In this document: positions 1-7,598 of the stretch, piece by piece
How the letters are laid out: each line of letters opens with the position of its first letter
Position numbering within the stretch: position 1 is the first letter of the stretch
Virus record (IMG/VR): IMGVR_UViG_3300017963_000063
Span: 1-54,338 of that record
Length of the DNA: 54,338 nt
Source: a virus
Strand: one strand, 5' to 3'
Translations under genes and position numbers: made by a program
The notes under the pieces: generated by a model
What the model was told of the DNA's origin: nothing
Databases searched by the model: none
Seen by the model: the letters and a program-made list of their open reading frames with translations, nothing else

Positions 1-110
1 CGGTCGAAGCCGGGACGCTCAAGAATCGCTCGGACCATTTTGACAGCCTTGGGCTGGCCGACGTAATCAGCCCAGCAACGCGGCCGAAACTCGCGGTAAA
101 GCTGCATCAT
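1..110 (-). CDS. Duplicate 5' fragment of the clamp-loader-like ATPase gene
   Basis: This is the repeated N-terminal end of the gene annotated at 53657-54325, present a second time only because of the terminal overlap. The start codons are ATG ATG at 110-105. The gene should be counted once after circularisation. Its upstream sequence in this copy contains AAGGGGG a few bases before the ATG, a good ribosome-binding site. Confidence 0.9.
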   Translation of the reverse strand, partial: MMQLYREFRPRCWADYVGQPKAVKMVRAILERPGFD

Positions 111-123
111 ACACCCCCTTCTC
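1..123. repeat. Left copy of 123-bp terminal direct repeat
   Basis: These bases are identical to 54216-54338. A phage with short physical direct terminal repeats would show this, but so would a circular assembly with a k-mer-sized overlap. The ATPase gene of the right end starts inside the repeat, and its operon continues from 136 leftward with a 25-bp gap and a normal ribosome-binding site. A real linear end would separate that gene from its upstream operon. I infer a circular or circularly permuted genome of about 54,215 bp. Confidence 0.95.
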
Positions 124-135
124 CATCGGCCTTGT

Positions 136-339
136 CTAGGTCTCAATGACGCTGGCCAGGGCGCAATCCGAACAGACTGAGTAGCGACTAGGGCGCTCAT
201 CCGGCACGAAATCGCAACCACATTCCCAGCACGCCACGGGATAAGGATCGCCAGTAGCCGGATGCTTCCAGCTATCAGAACACCCCGTTTCGTGACACGC
301 TACACCGTTGATCGACATCGCTTGGCATTGATCGCACAT
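136..339 (-). CDS. Small cysteine-rich zinc-finger-like protein
   Basis: 67 residues with paired cysteines: CDQC near the start, then CHETGC, CWECGC and CSDC, a pattern expected of one or two zinc-binding knuckles. The core 'SINGVACHETGC' is a string I recall from small phage and bacterial proteins of unknown role; this is memory, not a search. I start it at 339 because the sequence upstream in frame is not protein-like and the cysteine pattern begins at residue 2. It is immediately upstream of the clamp-loader-like gene across the contig join, so the two are probably co-transcribed. Function unknown; a nucleic-acid-binding adaptor is possible. Confidence 0.65.
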   Translation of the reverse strand: MCDQCQAMSINGVACHETGCSDSWKHPATGDPYPVACWECGCDFVPDERPSRYSVCSDCALASVIET

Positions 340-1093
340 CTTGACTATCCCAGTGGGGCGGGTATCGTGGCGTGTGTCCTGACCAGCACCAGCAGTCAGG
401 GCCACGGGCCAGGCGATCCACCGCGCTGGCCCACACTGTGCATATACCACACTATCGCCAGAAAAGCAAACGAAATACAGGGAAATGCACCACTATTAGA
501 AAACCCTAACCAACTCGCCAGGCAGCACCAGCAAGGTGCGAGAAATCACGCAGCCAACCGCAAGAGGTGCGGATTTTCACGCACCAACTGCGCGATATCA
601 CACACCACGATGAGTAACACGATGGGGATCAGGCGTGCCACGCGCTACAGGGTCGCATGGGATTTTAGCTATGGGTGAGCTGACGGAGCTCCGCCCCCAC
701 CTAGCGGCTGGCTGCCGATCGAGCCCAGAAGGGCGGGCCAAGCCATGCCGATGGCAGGATAGGCGGTTTGACGGGGGTTTGGGGCTCGTTTCACTGTGCA
801 TTCCAGCTATTATGCACGGGGTAGGACGCGCCAGAGCGGTCAAGAGGCCGGATCGGCGGGCCAGGCCGCATAATGCGCGGCTCCGAGGGGGTGGCCCGGC
901 CCTTGCGGCGGCCCGTTAATAGGGAAAATACCCCATCCCGCCTCGAATTAGCCGTTTAGGCGTGTTTTCTGGTGTTTGCAGCGCAGTTGCAGCGCGGATG
1001 CGCGCTACGTCGGTTGGTCGTCAGGGTGCGGTTTGGGCTTAATGCCGTCCAATGTCTGCGTGGATCGAGTGGTTGGTCGCGGGCGGGGGTGGT
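340..1093. other. Gene-poor stretch, probable control region
   Basis: No reading frame here has protein-like composition on either strand. The left part (about 440-620) is A-rich compared with the rest and holds three operator-like dyads at 537-604. The part from about 640 to 1000 is very GC-rich with short dyads and repeated GCAGCGC words near 978-999. It lies inside the leftward operon, between the gene at 1094-1282 and the gene at 136-339, so it may carry a regulated leftward promoter. Confidence 0.5.
537..604. promoter_or_regulatory. Three operator-like dyads TGCG-N8-CGCA
   Basis: Copies lie at 537-552 (TGCG AGAAATCA CGCA), 568-583 (TGCG GATTTTCA CGCA) and 589-604 (TGCG CGATATCA CACA). 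The spacers share the ending TCA. Start-to-start distances are 31 and 21 bp, close to three and two helical turns, so all three would face the same side of the DNA. That geometry is typical of cooperative repressor operators. A looser related dyad, TGTG-N7-CACA, is at 437-451. Candidate binders encoded here are the XRE protein (51662-51955) and the ribbon-helix-helix protein (34611-34829); the link is inference. Confidence 0.55.
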
Positions 1094-1282
1094 TCAGTCG
1101 TCTTTCCAGCAGGTGGCTTTGACTGCGATGAGGGTGGCGAGAGCGCCGATGCTGGCGAGTGCCAGTCCTTCGTGGATCATTCCTAGTCCGACGGTGCTGA
1201 CGAACCATCCGCCGTAGAACACAAACTGCCGCAGCCATGCTGGGGCCTTGTCGTTGTTTGCTGGTGGGGTATTGTCTGGCAT
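1094..1282 (-). CDS. Small integral membrane protein
   Basis: 62 residues. A polar N-terminus (about 15 residues) is followed by one long hydrophobic stretch from about residue 18 to 57 that could form two membrane helices, with a short polar tail ending CWKDD. The start is supported by AAAGGA about 9 bases upstream. It is the first gene of the leftward operon after the divergent region. The size and topology would suit a superinfection-exclusion or holin-type peptide, but nothing specific identifies it. Confidence 0.6.
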   Translation of the reverse strand: MPDNTPPANNDKAPAWLRQFVFYGGWFVSTVGLGMIHEGLALASIGALATLIAVKATCWKDD

Positions 1283-2177
1283 AAGCTGTTGTCCTTTCGC
1301 TGTTTGCGGTCATTCGGACCCTGGAGGTTGGTAGGCGCAGCGACCCCCGCCGAAGCGAGAGCCGCGTTGCCCTGGTGAGGAAGGAGATTCCTGCCCATTG
1401 GCCGGGGTATACGGCGGCCTCCGTATTGTTGACCCGGTTGAGGCCGCTTTCGCCCCTGCGCCGGGGGGGCTTTTGGCCTGCGCCCGGACGGTCGCACCAC
1501 CGACGCAGGGAACGCCCCGGCCCCAGCAGCCTTGGCTGCGGCCTTTGTCGCCGCGTCTGGGGCGGTTGCGGCCAGGCTCAGCGGCCGTGTTCCTAGCGCT
1601 GAACCTGACCGCAGTCGCCCGAGGTTGCCTGATCTGGGCCTGTGGGATGGATCCAGTGGCTGCGGCGTTCGCCCAACAAACAAGGCCGGTTGGGTCCGGC
1701 CGCTGGGGTGGGGCCTTCGGTGATTCGCCTCCAGCCACCCTGACCTCTCCCCAGTAAGAGGTTACTGTGGGTTGTCAAGGTGTCGGGCCGGATACTCACG
1801 CCGTTCTGGGCCAGCGTGGCACCGGCCCGACGCTCAGAGTATGGCACACGATTCCGGTTTGGGCAAGGAAAATCCGGTACTGGGTCGCGGCTGGTGGACA
1901 AGTCTGTCCGGGTGGTTGTGGAAGCGGCAGGCCGGCGCCCTGCCCGCTTCGTGCGAATCCAAGACGAATCTAGCCAAGGGGGTGACGCGCCAGAAGATCA
2001 ACAAAGTGAGGCCGCCCAGGTCGCAGCCTAGACGGCCTCGAATCTTGTGCTCCTAGCCTCAGTGTACAGCTCCTGCGGCTAGGCCAGGGGACGTGCCCCT
2101 GGATGCCCTTGTGCATCTAGTATGGCCGCTCCCTGAGAAAAAGCAAGGCTGAGCCGGGCCTTTTCTGGAGGTTTCAA
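1283..2177. promoter_or_regulatory. Non-coding region between divergent operons
   Basis: About 0.9 kb without a convincing gene; the open frames are proline/arginine/glycine-rich and conflict with each other. It separates the leftward operon (starting at 1282) from the rightward virion operon (starting at 2178), so promoters for both should lie here, though I see no convincing -35/-10 pair. A perfect dyad CAGTAA-GAGG-TTACTG is at 1752-1767; its 12-base core recurs at 47743-47754. Two abutting hairpins lie at 2052-2102. Confidence 0.5.
2052..2102 (+). ncRNA. Two abutting hairpins in leader of virion operon
   Basis: CCTAGCC (2052-2058) pairs perfectly with GGCTAGG (2077-2083). Directly next to it CCAGGGG (2084-2090) pairs with CCCCTGG (2096-2102) across a 5-base loop. 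The two stems have no spacer and could stack coaxially. No T-run follows, so these are not classical terminators. They may stabilise or control the long virion mRNA. Confidence 0.4.
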
Positions 2178-2402
2178 GTGAAACCGAAAGAAGCCAACGG
2201 GAAACGTGCGCGCCGCAAGGTGTTCTGCACGTGGTTCCGCCACTGGCGCACGGGCCGGATAATCCGGGCTAAGCCGGGGCGGGTCTTTGTGTTCTACAAT
2301 TTCTGCCGGGTCCACGCGACGATCAAGACCAGCCCCGCGGTGGCGTCCGGGCTGACCGATCACGTCTGGACCCTGGAGGAGCTGATTGGGCTCTTGGGTT
2401 GA
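2178..2402 (+). CDS. Transposase C-terminal-like fragment
   Basis: 74 residues with a GTG start preceded by GGAGG at a good distance. The centre reads 'FYNFCRVHATIKTSPAVASG' and the end '...TDHVWTLEELIGLL', which I recall as the C-terminal tail of a DDE-type (IS1-like) transposase; the catalytic part is absent. It therefore looks like either a decayed insertion-sequence remnant or a small domesticated gene, and the intact ribosome-binding site favours expression. It is the first gene of the rightward virion operon, an odd place for a transposase piece. Family call from memory only. Confidence 0.45.
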   Translation: MKPKEANGKRARRKVFCTWFRHWRTGRIIRAKPGRVFVFYNFCRVHATIKTSPAVASGLTDHVWTLEELIGLLG

Positions 2403-2493
2403 AACTTTACCAGTACCGAAAATCCGCTTGCCGCAGCAAAAAGCTGGTGGTAGTGTTTGTAGGGGTTGGAAAATGGGGCGTGGAGACCGTCTG

Positions 2494-2964
2494 ATGGCCA
2501 ACCAGCCTAAAAGCAAGACGACCGGGGCGTACACGCTGCACATCGACGAGGACGCTCTGCGTCGGATGTATGCGGGGGCGTCGGTCGAGCGAACGGACAT
2601 TGAGAGGCCGTCGCTGAAAACCGGGGGGGGCAATACGCGGACCACGCCCGAGCGGTCCTTCCGGTGGGCACTCCAGCAGTTTGACCCCTGCAAGCTGGCC
2701 AACTGGATGTGCGACAAGGGCATCACGCTGGAATGGTTCCTGACCAAGCTGCACGAGACGGCCAATTCGTCTGAGCACTCTCGCGAGCGGATGCAGGCGT
2801 TCAACGCCCTGTACTCGTTCTTCACTCAGTTGGCGATTTCGCACCCGAATGTGGACCGTGGCATGTCGACGACGACCTTGCAGGCTCGCGGGGGCGGGAC
2901 CGTGAAGTTCGACGCGGCCAGTCACGACCCGTTGCTCGACAAGATGCAACAGAAGGCAGGTTAG
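2494..2964 (+). CDS. Unknown helical protein, possible small terminase-like role
   Basis: 156 residues. The N-terminal part is polar and glycine-rich near residues 35-45. Residues about 55-110 form amphipathic helices (KLANWMCDKGITLEWFLTKL and neighbours), as seen in DNA-recognition or terminase-small-type subunits. The start at 2494 has GGAG 8 bases upstream; ATG 2473 with AGGGG upstream is an alternative. The product is followed by virion genes and lies 2.3 kb before the large terminase. No small terminase is otherwise visible, so this is a candidate by position only. Confidence 0.5.
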   Translation: MANQPKSKTTGAYTLHIDEDALRRMYAGASVERTDIERPSLKTGGGNTRTTPERSFRWALQQFDPCKLANWMCDKGITLEWFLTKLHETANSSEHSRERMQAFNALYSFFTQLAISHPNVDRGMSTTTLQARGGGTVKFDAASHDPLLDKMQQKAG

Positions 2965-2966
2965 CT

Positions 2967-3377
2967 ATGGCGATATCTCTGATGGAACTCGGAGGCGGAA
3001 ACGTCATTGTCCACGACACGGACTGCGACGTTGCCGCGGGGACCGTGGCCGAGAACGACGTGCTGGCCGGCCCCTGCGAGCTGCGAGCGGTCAAAATCGA
3101 CAACTCGGCGAATGCTGCGGCCGATGTCGTGATGTTCTACGACAGCCGCGAGCCGACGGTGAACACGACCGCAACTCGGCTGGTGTTGCAGGCTGAGGCT
3201 AGCGGCGGCGTCAGTGGCGGTGACGTGTTCGTTGATCTGGTTGACGAGGATGGCAACGGCGTCGAGTTTGCGACCGGCCTGTCGTTCGCCGGCTCGACCA
3301 GGGTAGGTTGGCGTGCGGGCACTGCCGCAGACCCGGCGAGCGCGATGCTGGTGTCACTCTACGCGAGGAGAATCTAA
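2967..3377 (+). CDS. Beta-rich probable virion protein
   Basis: 136 residues, short beta-prone segments rich in Ala, Val, Gly, Asp and Thr, no membrane segment or signal. This composition is typical of phage decoration or minor structural proteins. It starts 3 bases after the preceding stop and ends just before the next gene, which has similar size and composition (3379-3741). The pair may be head-decoration or fibre-associated components. Specific role unknown. Confidence 0.6.
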   Translation: MAISLMELGGGNVIVHDTDCDVAAGTVAENDVLAGPCELRAVKIDNSANAAADVVMFYDSREPTVNTTATRLVLQAEASGGVSGGDVFVDLVDEDGNGVEFATGLSFAGSTRVGWRAGTAADPASAMLVSLYARRI

Positions 3378-3378
3378 C

Positions 3379-3741
3379 ATGGCCCCTCCGAACTTCTCCA
3401 ACCTAGCGGCCAAAACGCACGAGATAGTGCAGTGCAACAACTCCCCGAAGGAAATCTCCTCGCCGACCACGTTCTACGGGGCGTATATCGACAACTCCGA
3501 GAACTCCGAGGTCGTCTGGGTGAGCCTGCTGGACGACTCGTCTTCCCCGACCGTCGGGACCGACGAGCCTGACGATTGCATTCCCGTTCGTGCCGGCGCT
3601 AAGCTGCCGTTCGTGGTCAACGGCGGCGTTGGCCGCACGATAGCCAACAACCTCTACGTGTGGTGTACGAAAACCGCGGGCGTGGCGGGCACGACCAGCC
3701 CGGCCAATGCCGTCAAGGTAACGGTCTACGCGGCGGCCTAG
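3379..3741 (+). CDS. Beta-rich probable virion protein
   Basis: 120 residues, starting at ATG 3379 behind AGGAG. Like its upstream neighbour it lacks signals or membrane segments and is composed of beta-prone stretches (e.g. FYGAYIDNSENSEVVWVSL). Both proteins contain an 'IDNS' segment near the middle followed by hydrophobic residues, so they may share a fold. Probably a minor structural protein; no specific identification. Confidence 0.55.
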   Translation: MAPPNFSNLAAKTHEIVQCNNSPKEISSPTTFYGAYIDNSENSEVVWVSLLDDSSSPTVGTDEPDDCIPVRAGAKLPFVVNGGVGRTIANNLYVWCTKTAGVAGTTSPANAVKVTVYAAA

Positions 3742-3743
3742 CT

Positions 3744-4448
3744 ATGGACGAAGCAGTAACAACCGTGTCGAGCGCCGAGTTTGTGGGCGTCGAGATCGAC
3801 AGAACCGACTTCCCTCCGCAGGCCAGGGGCGTGCTGAACAAAATCCGGGCGCGGACTTACGGCGACCTCTCCAAGTGGAGCGAACCCGGCCTGGCCAGGG
3901 TCAAGGGGGCGGGCCCGTTCGTCATCCACCTGTTCCGCGAGCACCTTACATCGCGGGGCCTGTCGTTCGCCGCTGACATGCCGGGCGACGTGTTGGTGGA
4001 CGCGGCTCACGCACAGGGCGTGGCGCCAGTCGGGGAAAGCGCGGAACAGCCGCCTACCACGCCCGACTTCCTGGAACCCGTCGCACATACCTGTCACCCC
4101 GAGATTGCCCGCCTAAGCGTCCAGCAGGCGCAGTATCTCGCCGGCACCATGCTGACCCTGCTGATCTTCGGCCGGGATTGCCGGCTGAACATCAACCCTC
4201 AGTTCCGCGAGATGCTTAACAGGACGGTCGCGGAGCATCACCCAAAGTACGTGCGGTCGTCGCTGAGCAAAGCCGTTCTCGGCGAGATCGGCGGCGTGTC
4301 CGCCGTGCGGCAATTGCCGCTTGGCGATCGGAGGCGGGCGCAAGAATTCTGTTGGGTGACCGACATACTTGAAACGATGCTGTCAAAGGCATGGAGCAAT
4401 GGCCGAGCAGCAGACAACGCTACCGACGACCACCGTCCCGCAAGTTAG
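3744..4448 (+). CDS. Protein with RNA-polymerase alpha-CTD-like HhH domain
   Basis: 234 residues. Residues about 18-75 closely follow the helix-hairpin-helix pattern of the bacterial RNA polymerase alpha C-terminal domain: a helix with ARGVLNKIRA, then 'TYGDLSKWSEPGL', a KGAG turn, and an end 'LTSRGLSF' that mirrors the alpha-CTD ending SRGLSL. The rest (about 110-230) is a helical domain I do not recognise. The alpha-CTD binds UP-element DNA and activators, so this domain may bind DNA or mimic alpha. It lies among structural genes, so a packaging or head-related DNA contact is the other option. The HhH reading is from pattern; the role is inference. Confidence 0.6.
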   Translation: MDEAVTTVSSAEFVGVEIDRTDFPPQARGVLNKIRARTYGDLSKWSEPGLARVKGAGPFVIHLFREHLTSRGLSFAADMPGDVLVDAAHAQGVAPVGESAEQPPTTPDFLEPVAHTCHPEIARLSVQQAQYLAGTMLTLLIFGRDCRLNINPQFREMLNRTVAEHHPKYVRSSLSKAVLGEIGGVSAVRQLPLGDRRRAQEFCWVTDILETMLSKAWSNGRAADNATDDHRPAS

Positions 4449-4902
4449 CACGGCCGTCACGTCTCGGGCCAGGGGCTTGGTGGGCCAGGCGTCTACTGCC
4501 CGATACAACCAGCAGCAACGCGGCGAGCAGGTCAAGGCGGACGAGACCACCCTGTGGATGGCGCAGATCGAGCAGTTGGCCGCGTTGACCGCCGCTGTGA
4601 GCGGGAACGTCAACTCTGTCAACGTGACTAGTAAGACCGCGGCCTACACGGCGGTCGCGCTGACCGACACGGTGATACTGTGCGATGCGACGACTGCGGC
4701 GTTCACCGTGACGCTGCCTACGGCCGTCGGGAATTCCGGCAAGCTGTTCTTCGTGAAGAAGACCGACGCGGGCGGCAACGCCGTGACGATCGATGGTAAC
4801 GGGGCCGAGACTATTGACGGCGCGGCCACCAAGGCGCTGGCCGCACAGTATGACTCCGTGACCATCGTGTCGGACGGGACGAACTGGATGATCCTGGATT
4901 AG
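4399..4902 (+). CDS. Fibre-type virion protein with C-terminal beta domain
   Basis: 167 residues; ATG 4399 has AAAGG 8 bases upstream and overlaps the preceding gene. The N-terminal ~75 residues are Thr/Gln/Ala-rich and probably helical. Residues about 85-167 match a domain common at the C-terminus of phage fibres and appendages: a 'VILCDATTAAFTVTLPTA' strand, then 'GKLFFVKKTDAGGNAVTID', a 'TIDG' turn and a final 'SVTIVSDGTNWMIL'. It is likely a small trimeric fibre or knob. Identification of the C-terminal module is from memory of many similar phage proteins. Confidence 0.65.
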   Translation: MAEQQTTLPTTTVPQVSTAVTSRARGLVGQASTARYNQQQRGEQVKADETTLWMAQIEQLAALTAAVSGNVNSVNVTSKTAAYTAVALTDTVILCDATTAAFTVTLPTAVGNSGKLFFVKKTDAGGNAVTIDGNGAETIDGAATKALAAQYDSVTIVSDGTNWMILD

Positions 4903-4917
4903 CCAGAAAGGTGCCCA

Positions 4918-5046
4918 GTGCCAAAGAAGGTGTGCGATCGGGCGAAGAAGATCAAGCGCAGCCTGCGCCGCCGGGGCAAAAGCGCGAAGGAGGCTGAGCG
5001 GATAGCGTGGGCGACGGCGTATAAGCAGTTAAAGAAGAAGCGATGA
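4918..5046 (+). CDS. Very small basic protein
   Basis: 42 residues from GTG 4918 with AAAGG 7 bases upstream; it ends in TGA overlapping the ATG of the next gene. About 40 percent of residues are Lys or Arg (MPKKVCDRAKKIKRSLRRRG at the start), followed by an amphipathic helix ending KQLKKKR. Similar short basic helical proteins are frequent in phage operons; DNA binding is plausible. Function unknown. Confidence 0.6.
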   Translation: MPKKVCDRAKKIKRSLRRRGKSAKEAERIAWATAYKQLKKKR

Positions 5047-5297
5047 GCGACGAACCCTGTCCAGCCAACGACGAGTACGTGCGGGAATACTGGCCCGTGC
5101 GCACGCCATTGGCCAGCGACCACGAATGTCCGGCGTGCCGCGAGCGCTGGTGGCTCATGCAGCGGCTGGAAACCCGCCCGGCAAGCCCGAACGAGCTGGC
5201 GGCATTCGTGCTGATCGCGTGGTGCCTGCACTGCGGGGAGGCCCGCGTGTCGCCGGCTGGAGCGAAGTTCAAAATCGGCGGCCTGGAGGCGGCGTGA
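5043..5297 (+). CDS. Small protein with two CxxC pairs
   Basis: 84 residues. CPAC (about residue 29-32) and CLHC (about 63-66) could form one zinc site. It overlaps the upstream stop by an ATGA and the downstream terminase start by a TGATG, so translation is coupled on both sides. Its position directly before the large terminase may mean a packaging accessory, but this is only positional. Confidence 0.6.
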   Translation: MSDEPCPANDEYVREYWPVRTPLASDHECPACRERWWLMQRLETRPASPNELAAFVLIAWCLHCGEARVSPAGAKFKIGGLEAA

Positions 5298-7249
5298 TGG
5301 ACTCGGCGATGGAGACCGAATACCGGGACTTCACGTTCGCCGATTACGGTCTGCCTGACAACTACGGCAAGCTGACGGCCAAAGCCCGGCGTGAGGCACG
5401 GATCGCGTCCCTGACCAGTTGGTTCGATCCCGACAAGCCCGCCGAACTGGTTGCCGATGTCGGGAAGTTCGTCAAAGCCTGTCGCCTGTGGCGCGACTTC
5501 TATTTGAAGGCCAGCCCCTGCAACGCCGGCAAGTACGACATGCGTGACCCACTGTTCAAGTGGGAGATGGTGCGGCAGTGCTTCCAACCGGCGAATCTGC
5601 CCGAGGAGCCGGCCAAAGCGGTCGTGAAGTCGTCGCGATACGCCACCAAGACCGTTACCCTCATCCATGAGGTCTGCTCGATGATCCTGGTGTGCCGACC
5701 GAACACCCGGATAGTCGTCAGCGAGGCCAACAAAGAGAGAACCCAGGACGAAGTAATCGAGACCCGCCGTCAGATCGAAGAGTGCGTGATGATCCACGCT
5801 GACTTCGGCGGCGAGGGCAGACTGTTTCGCGTTACCGGCAAGGGCAGCCGCTGGAACGACAACTTCTTCATACTGCAAAACGGCTCGCAACTGAAGGGCA
5901 TCTCGGCCAACGCCGCGCACCGTGGACGGCACCCGCACCTTATCATCGTGGACGATCCCGAGAAGGACGAGAAGAAGTCGTCAAACCCGCTGTGGCGCAA
6001 GCAATACTTCGACTGGCTGTTCCGCCAGATGCTCGGCATGTTGCGACGTGGCAACGTGATTATCTGGATCGGGACGGACGTGGGGCTGAATTCCTGTCTT
6101 GGCATCGCCATGAAGCAGCATCACACCGTGCCGGAGGATGAGGGCTTTGACCTTCGAGCCATTGACCAGCGGTTCAATGACTGGCATCGCGCGGCATTCG
6201 ACATCATCGGCTCCGACGACGACGGCAATCCTATCAGCCTGTTTCCTGATCTATTGAGCGCCCAAGGGTTCGAGGAGAAGTGCGGGGCTATCGGGCGGGA
6301 CGCGGCTATGGCGGAAATCCGGGGCGATCCGATCCGCTCTGGCGAACTTGTCTTGCGCCGGCACGAGTTTCGGCACGGATACATGCACTGCGAGCCCAAC
6401 AAACGGGTGTGCGGGGAACACGAGTATATGCTGGACCTCAAAACCGGCGAGACGATGGCGTGGCGTCCGTGGCTCGACTCGCTGGAAGCCTATCAGGCCA
6501 ACGACATCGCCGACAGCCTGGAGGCGTCCGCCTGCCCGTGCGCTTGTGTGACGACCGGAGTTGACGCGGACGGCAACTACTTCGTGCTGGATATCTGGCA
6601 GAAGCGTGCCCTGGTCGACGAGCATGTGCCGACCGCCTTCCAACTTGCCCGCCGATGGAAGGCTGTATGTATGGGCTGGGAAAAGGCCGGGCTTCAAGAC
6701 ATGGTTCGCCGCTGGGCGCTGCGGATAATGAACGCCCAGCGTGCCGCCGGAAATGTTGTGCCCAACCAAGTGCCGATTCCCAATCTGCCGGGCACAGTAC
6801 AGCGAAAAGAACTACGCATTATTGCCGCGATCAGCCATGTCCTTGACCACGACCTCATTAGGTTCCTACGGCTACAGCCGGTCGTCAGCGGCAGCATTAC
6901 GCATGTGCCCGTGCGGCAGGACCACCGCCTGTACCATCTTGATTTGCTCGATGCCGTCGACACCATGACCGAAAACGGGTGTCGGGGAGACATCGACGGC
7001 CTGGACGCACTCGAAATGTGCCTGCGGATAATCGGGGAGCGCAAGTCCCCGAACAAGCCCGTTGAAGAACACCCTACGGACAGTATACTGACGCGTTGGA
7101 AGGAGATCGGCCTGGACTTCGAGCCGGCGCTGATCCCGAGCGAGGCGTGGTCGCCGGCCATGCTGAAAGAGCATAATCGGCTGGAGCGAGAGGAACTTTC
7201 TGTGTCCTCGCCCGGCCCTGACCCGCTGTGGAACGACCTTTATGACTGA
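5297..7249 (+). CDS. terL: Terminase large subunit
   Basis: 650 residues. It would pump DNA into the prohead and cut it. An ATPase domain is visible: a divergent Walker A at residues about 110-119 (VKSSRYATKT, lacking the usual GxGK form, as in many terminases) and a Walker B 'LIIVDDPE' at about 215-222. The C-terminal nuclease domain begins around 'TTGVDADGNYFVLDIW', whose Asp would be the first RNase-H-fold metal ligand. The start at 5297 is preceded by GGAGG and overlaps the upstream stop. It is followed by a small membrane protein gene and the portal gene, the standard packaging order. Confident as to family; subtype not determined. Confidence 0.85.
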   Translation: MDSAMETEYRDFTFADYGLPDNYGKLTAKARREARIASLTSWFDPDKPAELVADVGKFVKACRLWRDFYLKASPCNAGKYDMRDPLFKWEMVRQCFQPANLPEEPAKAVVKSSRYATKTVTLIHEVCSMILVCRPNTRIVVSEANKERTQDEVIETRRQIEECVMIHADFGGEGRLFRVTGKGSRWNDNFFILQNGSQLKGISANAAHRGRHPHLIIVDDPEKDEKKSSNPLWRKQYFDWLFRQMLGMLRRGNVIIWIGTDVGLNSCLGIAMKQHHTVPEDEGFDLRAIDQRFNDWHRAAFDIIGSDDDGNPISLFPDLLSAQGFEEKCGAIGRDAAMAEIRGDPIRSGELVLRRHEFRHGYMHCEPNKRVCGEHEYMLDLKTGETMAWRPWLDSLEAYQANDIADSLEASACPCACVTTGVDADGNYFVLDIWQKRALVDEHVPTAFQLARRWKAVCMGWEKAGLQDMVRRWALRIMNAQRAAGNVVPNQVPIPNLPGTVQRKELRIIAAISHVLDHDLIRFLRLQPVVSGSITHVPVRQDHRLYHLDLLDAVDTMTENGCRGDIDGLDALEMCLRIIGERKSPNKPVEEHPTDSILTRWKEIGLDFEPALIPSEAWSPAMLKEHNRLEREELSVSSPGPDPLWNDLYD

Positions 7250-7598
7250 TATGATCGCCGCTCTCATCGTGTTGGCCGTCGGGTGCGTGTGCGTTACCAT
7301 CGTGCTGTGGCGGGCTTTTGCGGCCAGCGCGGTCGCGGCCACCGAGTCCCTGCGCGCCGCCCAGAAGGACCGCGAAGAGATGGTGGCATTTGTGGACCGC
7401 CTCATTGAAATCGGCCTGCTGGGATCGGAAAGCGTTGCCCACATGCACGCCCAGGAGCGGCTAGCGCGGGCTCAGACCGAGGCGTCTCGCCAAGTGCAGA
7501 CATCCGGCACCCGGCAGAGGATCGCGGGGGCGTTCAACAAACCAGAGCCGCAGTTCGAGGACACTAACCTGGCCACTGCGATGGAGGAAGATACATGA
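7242..7598 (+). CDS. Membrane-anchored coiled-coil protein
   Basis: 118 residues. Residues about 4-30 form one hydrophobic membrane helix (MIAALIVLAVGCVCVTIVLW), followed by a long charged helix likely to form a coiled coil, then a polar tail. It overlaps both terminase and portal genes by a few bases. N-anchored coiled-coil proteins of this type occur as holin-like or spanin-like proteins, but the location between terL and portal does not decide it. Confidence 0.55.
   Translation: MTDMIAALIVLAVGCVCVTIVLWRAFAASAVAATESLRAAQKDREEMVAFVDRLIEIGLLGSESVAHMHAQERLARAQTEASRQVQTSGTRQRIAGAFNKPEPQFEDTNLATAMEEDT

Noticed and set aside
1310-1738. Long open frames on both strands in 1.3-2.0 kb
   Set aside because: They are Pro/Arg/Gly/Ala-rich, mutually overlapping, lack ribosome-binding sites and show no protein-like pattern. 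Typical of GC-rich non-coding DNA.
2079-2825. 248-codon leftward frame over 2.1-2.8 kb
   Set aside because: It runs antisense through two rightward genes that have good starts and composition; its own sequence looks like a shadow frame.
5117-5296. Longer start for the terminase at 5126
   Set aside because: The extra residues are the out-of-frame reading of the upstream CxxC gene; ATG 5297 has GGAGG and the coupled TGATG overlap.
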